Below, piece by piece: positions 13,643-13,843 of a stretch of DNA of 13,843 nt. The position numbers and the translations under genes were made by a program. This DNA comes from Bacillota bacterium (GTDB taxonomy: Bacteria; Bacillota; Bacilli; Calditerricolales; Calditerricolaceae), in contig PKQU01000026.1 in the NCBI GenBank assembly GCA_017577925.1, positions 1-13,843 of the forward strand, given 5' to 3'. The notes below the pieces were generated by a model. The model saw only the letters and a program-made list of their open reading frames with translations, made no database searches and was not told the origin of the DNA. The number at the start of each line of letters is the position of its first letter. Position 1 is the stretch's first letter.

Positions 13643-13675
13643 GGGGTTTTCCTTTATCAAACCCCCAAAAGGAGG
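13643..13675 (+). promoter_or_regulatory. Leader hairpin with loop complementary to the sirtuin ribosome binding site
   Basis: GGGGTTT (13643-13649) pairs with AAACCCC (13659-13665). The 9-base loop contains TCCTTT (13650-13655), complementary to AAAGGA (13669-13674) within the ribosome binding site AAAAGGAGG (13667-13675). Stem plus loop-tail pairing would form an H-type pseudoknot that masks the site. It does not match a riboswitch class that I recognise. The complementarity is seen; the control is inferred. Confidence 0.4.
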
Positions 13676-13683
13676 CGGCTTCA

Positions 13684-13843
13684 TTGGAACCGCTTACGAC
13701 ACTCGCCAGGTGGATACGTGAATCCCAGCGCATTGTTTTTCTGACCGGCGCCGGCATCAGCACCGACTCGGGGATACCGGACTTTCGCTCGGATGACGGG
13801 CTTTGGACAAAAGATCCCGACCTGCCCCAAAAACTCTCCCGTA
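13684..13843 (+). CDS. NAD-dependent protein deacetylase, sirtuin (5' part only)
   Basis: Cytoplasmic Sir2-family enzyme that removes acyl groups from lysines, using NAD+ and releasing nicotinamide. Only the first 53 codons are in the window. They contain the NAD-binding signature VFLTGAGISTDSGIPDFRS, with GAGIS at 22-26 and PDFR at 32-35, and then DDGLW, all at the N-terminal position usual in bacterial CobB/SrtN proteins. The start is a TTG at 13684, eight bases after the strong AAAAGGAGG (13667-13675); no in-frame ATG or GTG fits the signature and the site. The use of TTG with a strong site and a structured leader suggests that initiation is tuned. The rest of the gene lies beyond the window edge. 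Confidence 0.9.
   Translation, partial: MEPLTTLARWIRESQRIVFLTGAGISTDSGIPDFRSDDGLWTKDPDLPQKLSR

Noticed and set aside
13643..13675. Known preQ1 or NAD+-II riboswitch
   Set aside because: The topology is similar in outline, but the conserved bases of those classes as I know them are not present; only the general pseudoknot potential is kept as a finding.

Overview
The window is high-GC (locally AT-rich only at a few control regions) and looks like a chromosome segment of a spore-forming, aerobic Gram-positive bacterium of the Bacillales. The grounds are a small acid-soluble spore protein (SspI family), strong AGGAGG-type ribosome binding sites, the acetyl branch of the diaminopimelate pathway, a Bacillus-type heme A synthase and a KtrA/KtrC potassium channel subunit. 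A high-GC thermophilic genus such as Calditerricola would fit, but that is inference and cannot be settled from the sequence alone.

Layout. (1) 1-4200, + strand: a fructose PTS operon with the 3' end of fruK, then the membrane EIIBC subunit, a separate EIIA, HPr and Enzyme I. The whole phosphorelay from PEP to fructose-1-phosphate is in one transcription unit. (2) 4476-7701, - strand: dapH, a class III aminotransferase and an M20 N-acetyl-diaminopimelate deacetylase, in reaction order. Together they would convert tetrahydrodipicolinate to LL-diaminopimelate for lysine and peptidoglycan. The two operons converge at 4201-4475, where each appears to have a hairpin terminator lying next to the other's 3' end. 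(3) 7702-8026: a divergent control region with two extended -10 promoters and a palindrome over the dapH start region. (4) 8027-10224, + strand: an M42 aminopeptidase and heme A synthase ctaA. (5) 10322-12231: sspI (-), then divergent ktrA and a SpoU/TrmH-family RNA methyltransferase (+). (6) 12243-13441: an apparently intact SigA-type promoter with a Fur-like box, followed by only the C-terminal remnant of an iron-siderophore permease and then a complete FecE/FhuC/YusV-type ATPase. (7) 13442-13843: a terminator, an AT-rich leader with PhoP-like 11-bp repeats and a hairpin whose loop can pair with the ribosome binding site, and the first 53 codons of a sirtuin.

No tRNA, rRNA, CRISPR array, insertion sequence or recognisable defence system was seen. 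The most interesting points are the decayed Fur-regulated transporter operon that keeps its ATPase, the sirtuin leader, the class III aminotransferase in the DAP operon, the CtaA that lacks the second cysteine pair, and the PTS gene order that mirrors the domain order of the fused FruB protein of other bacteria.
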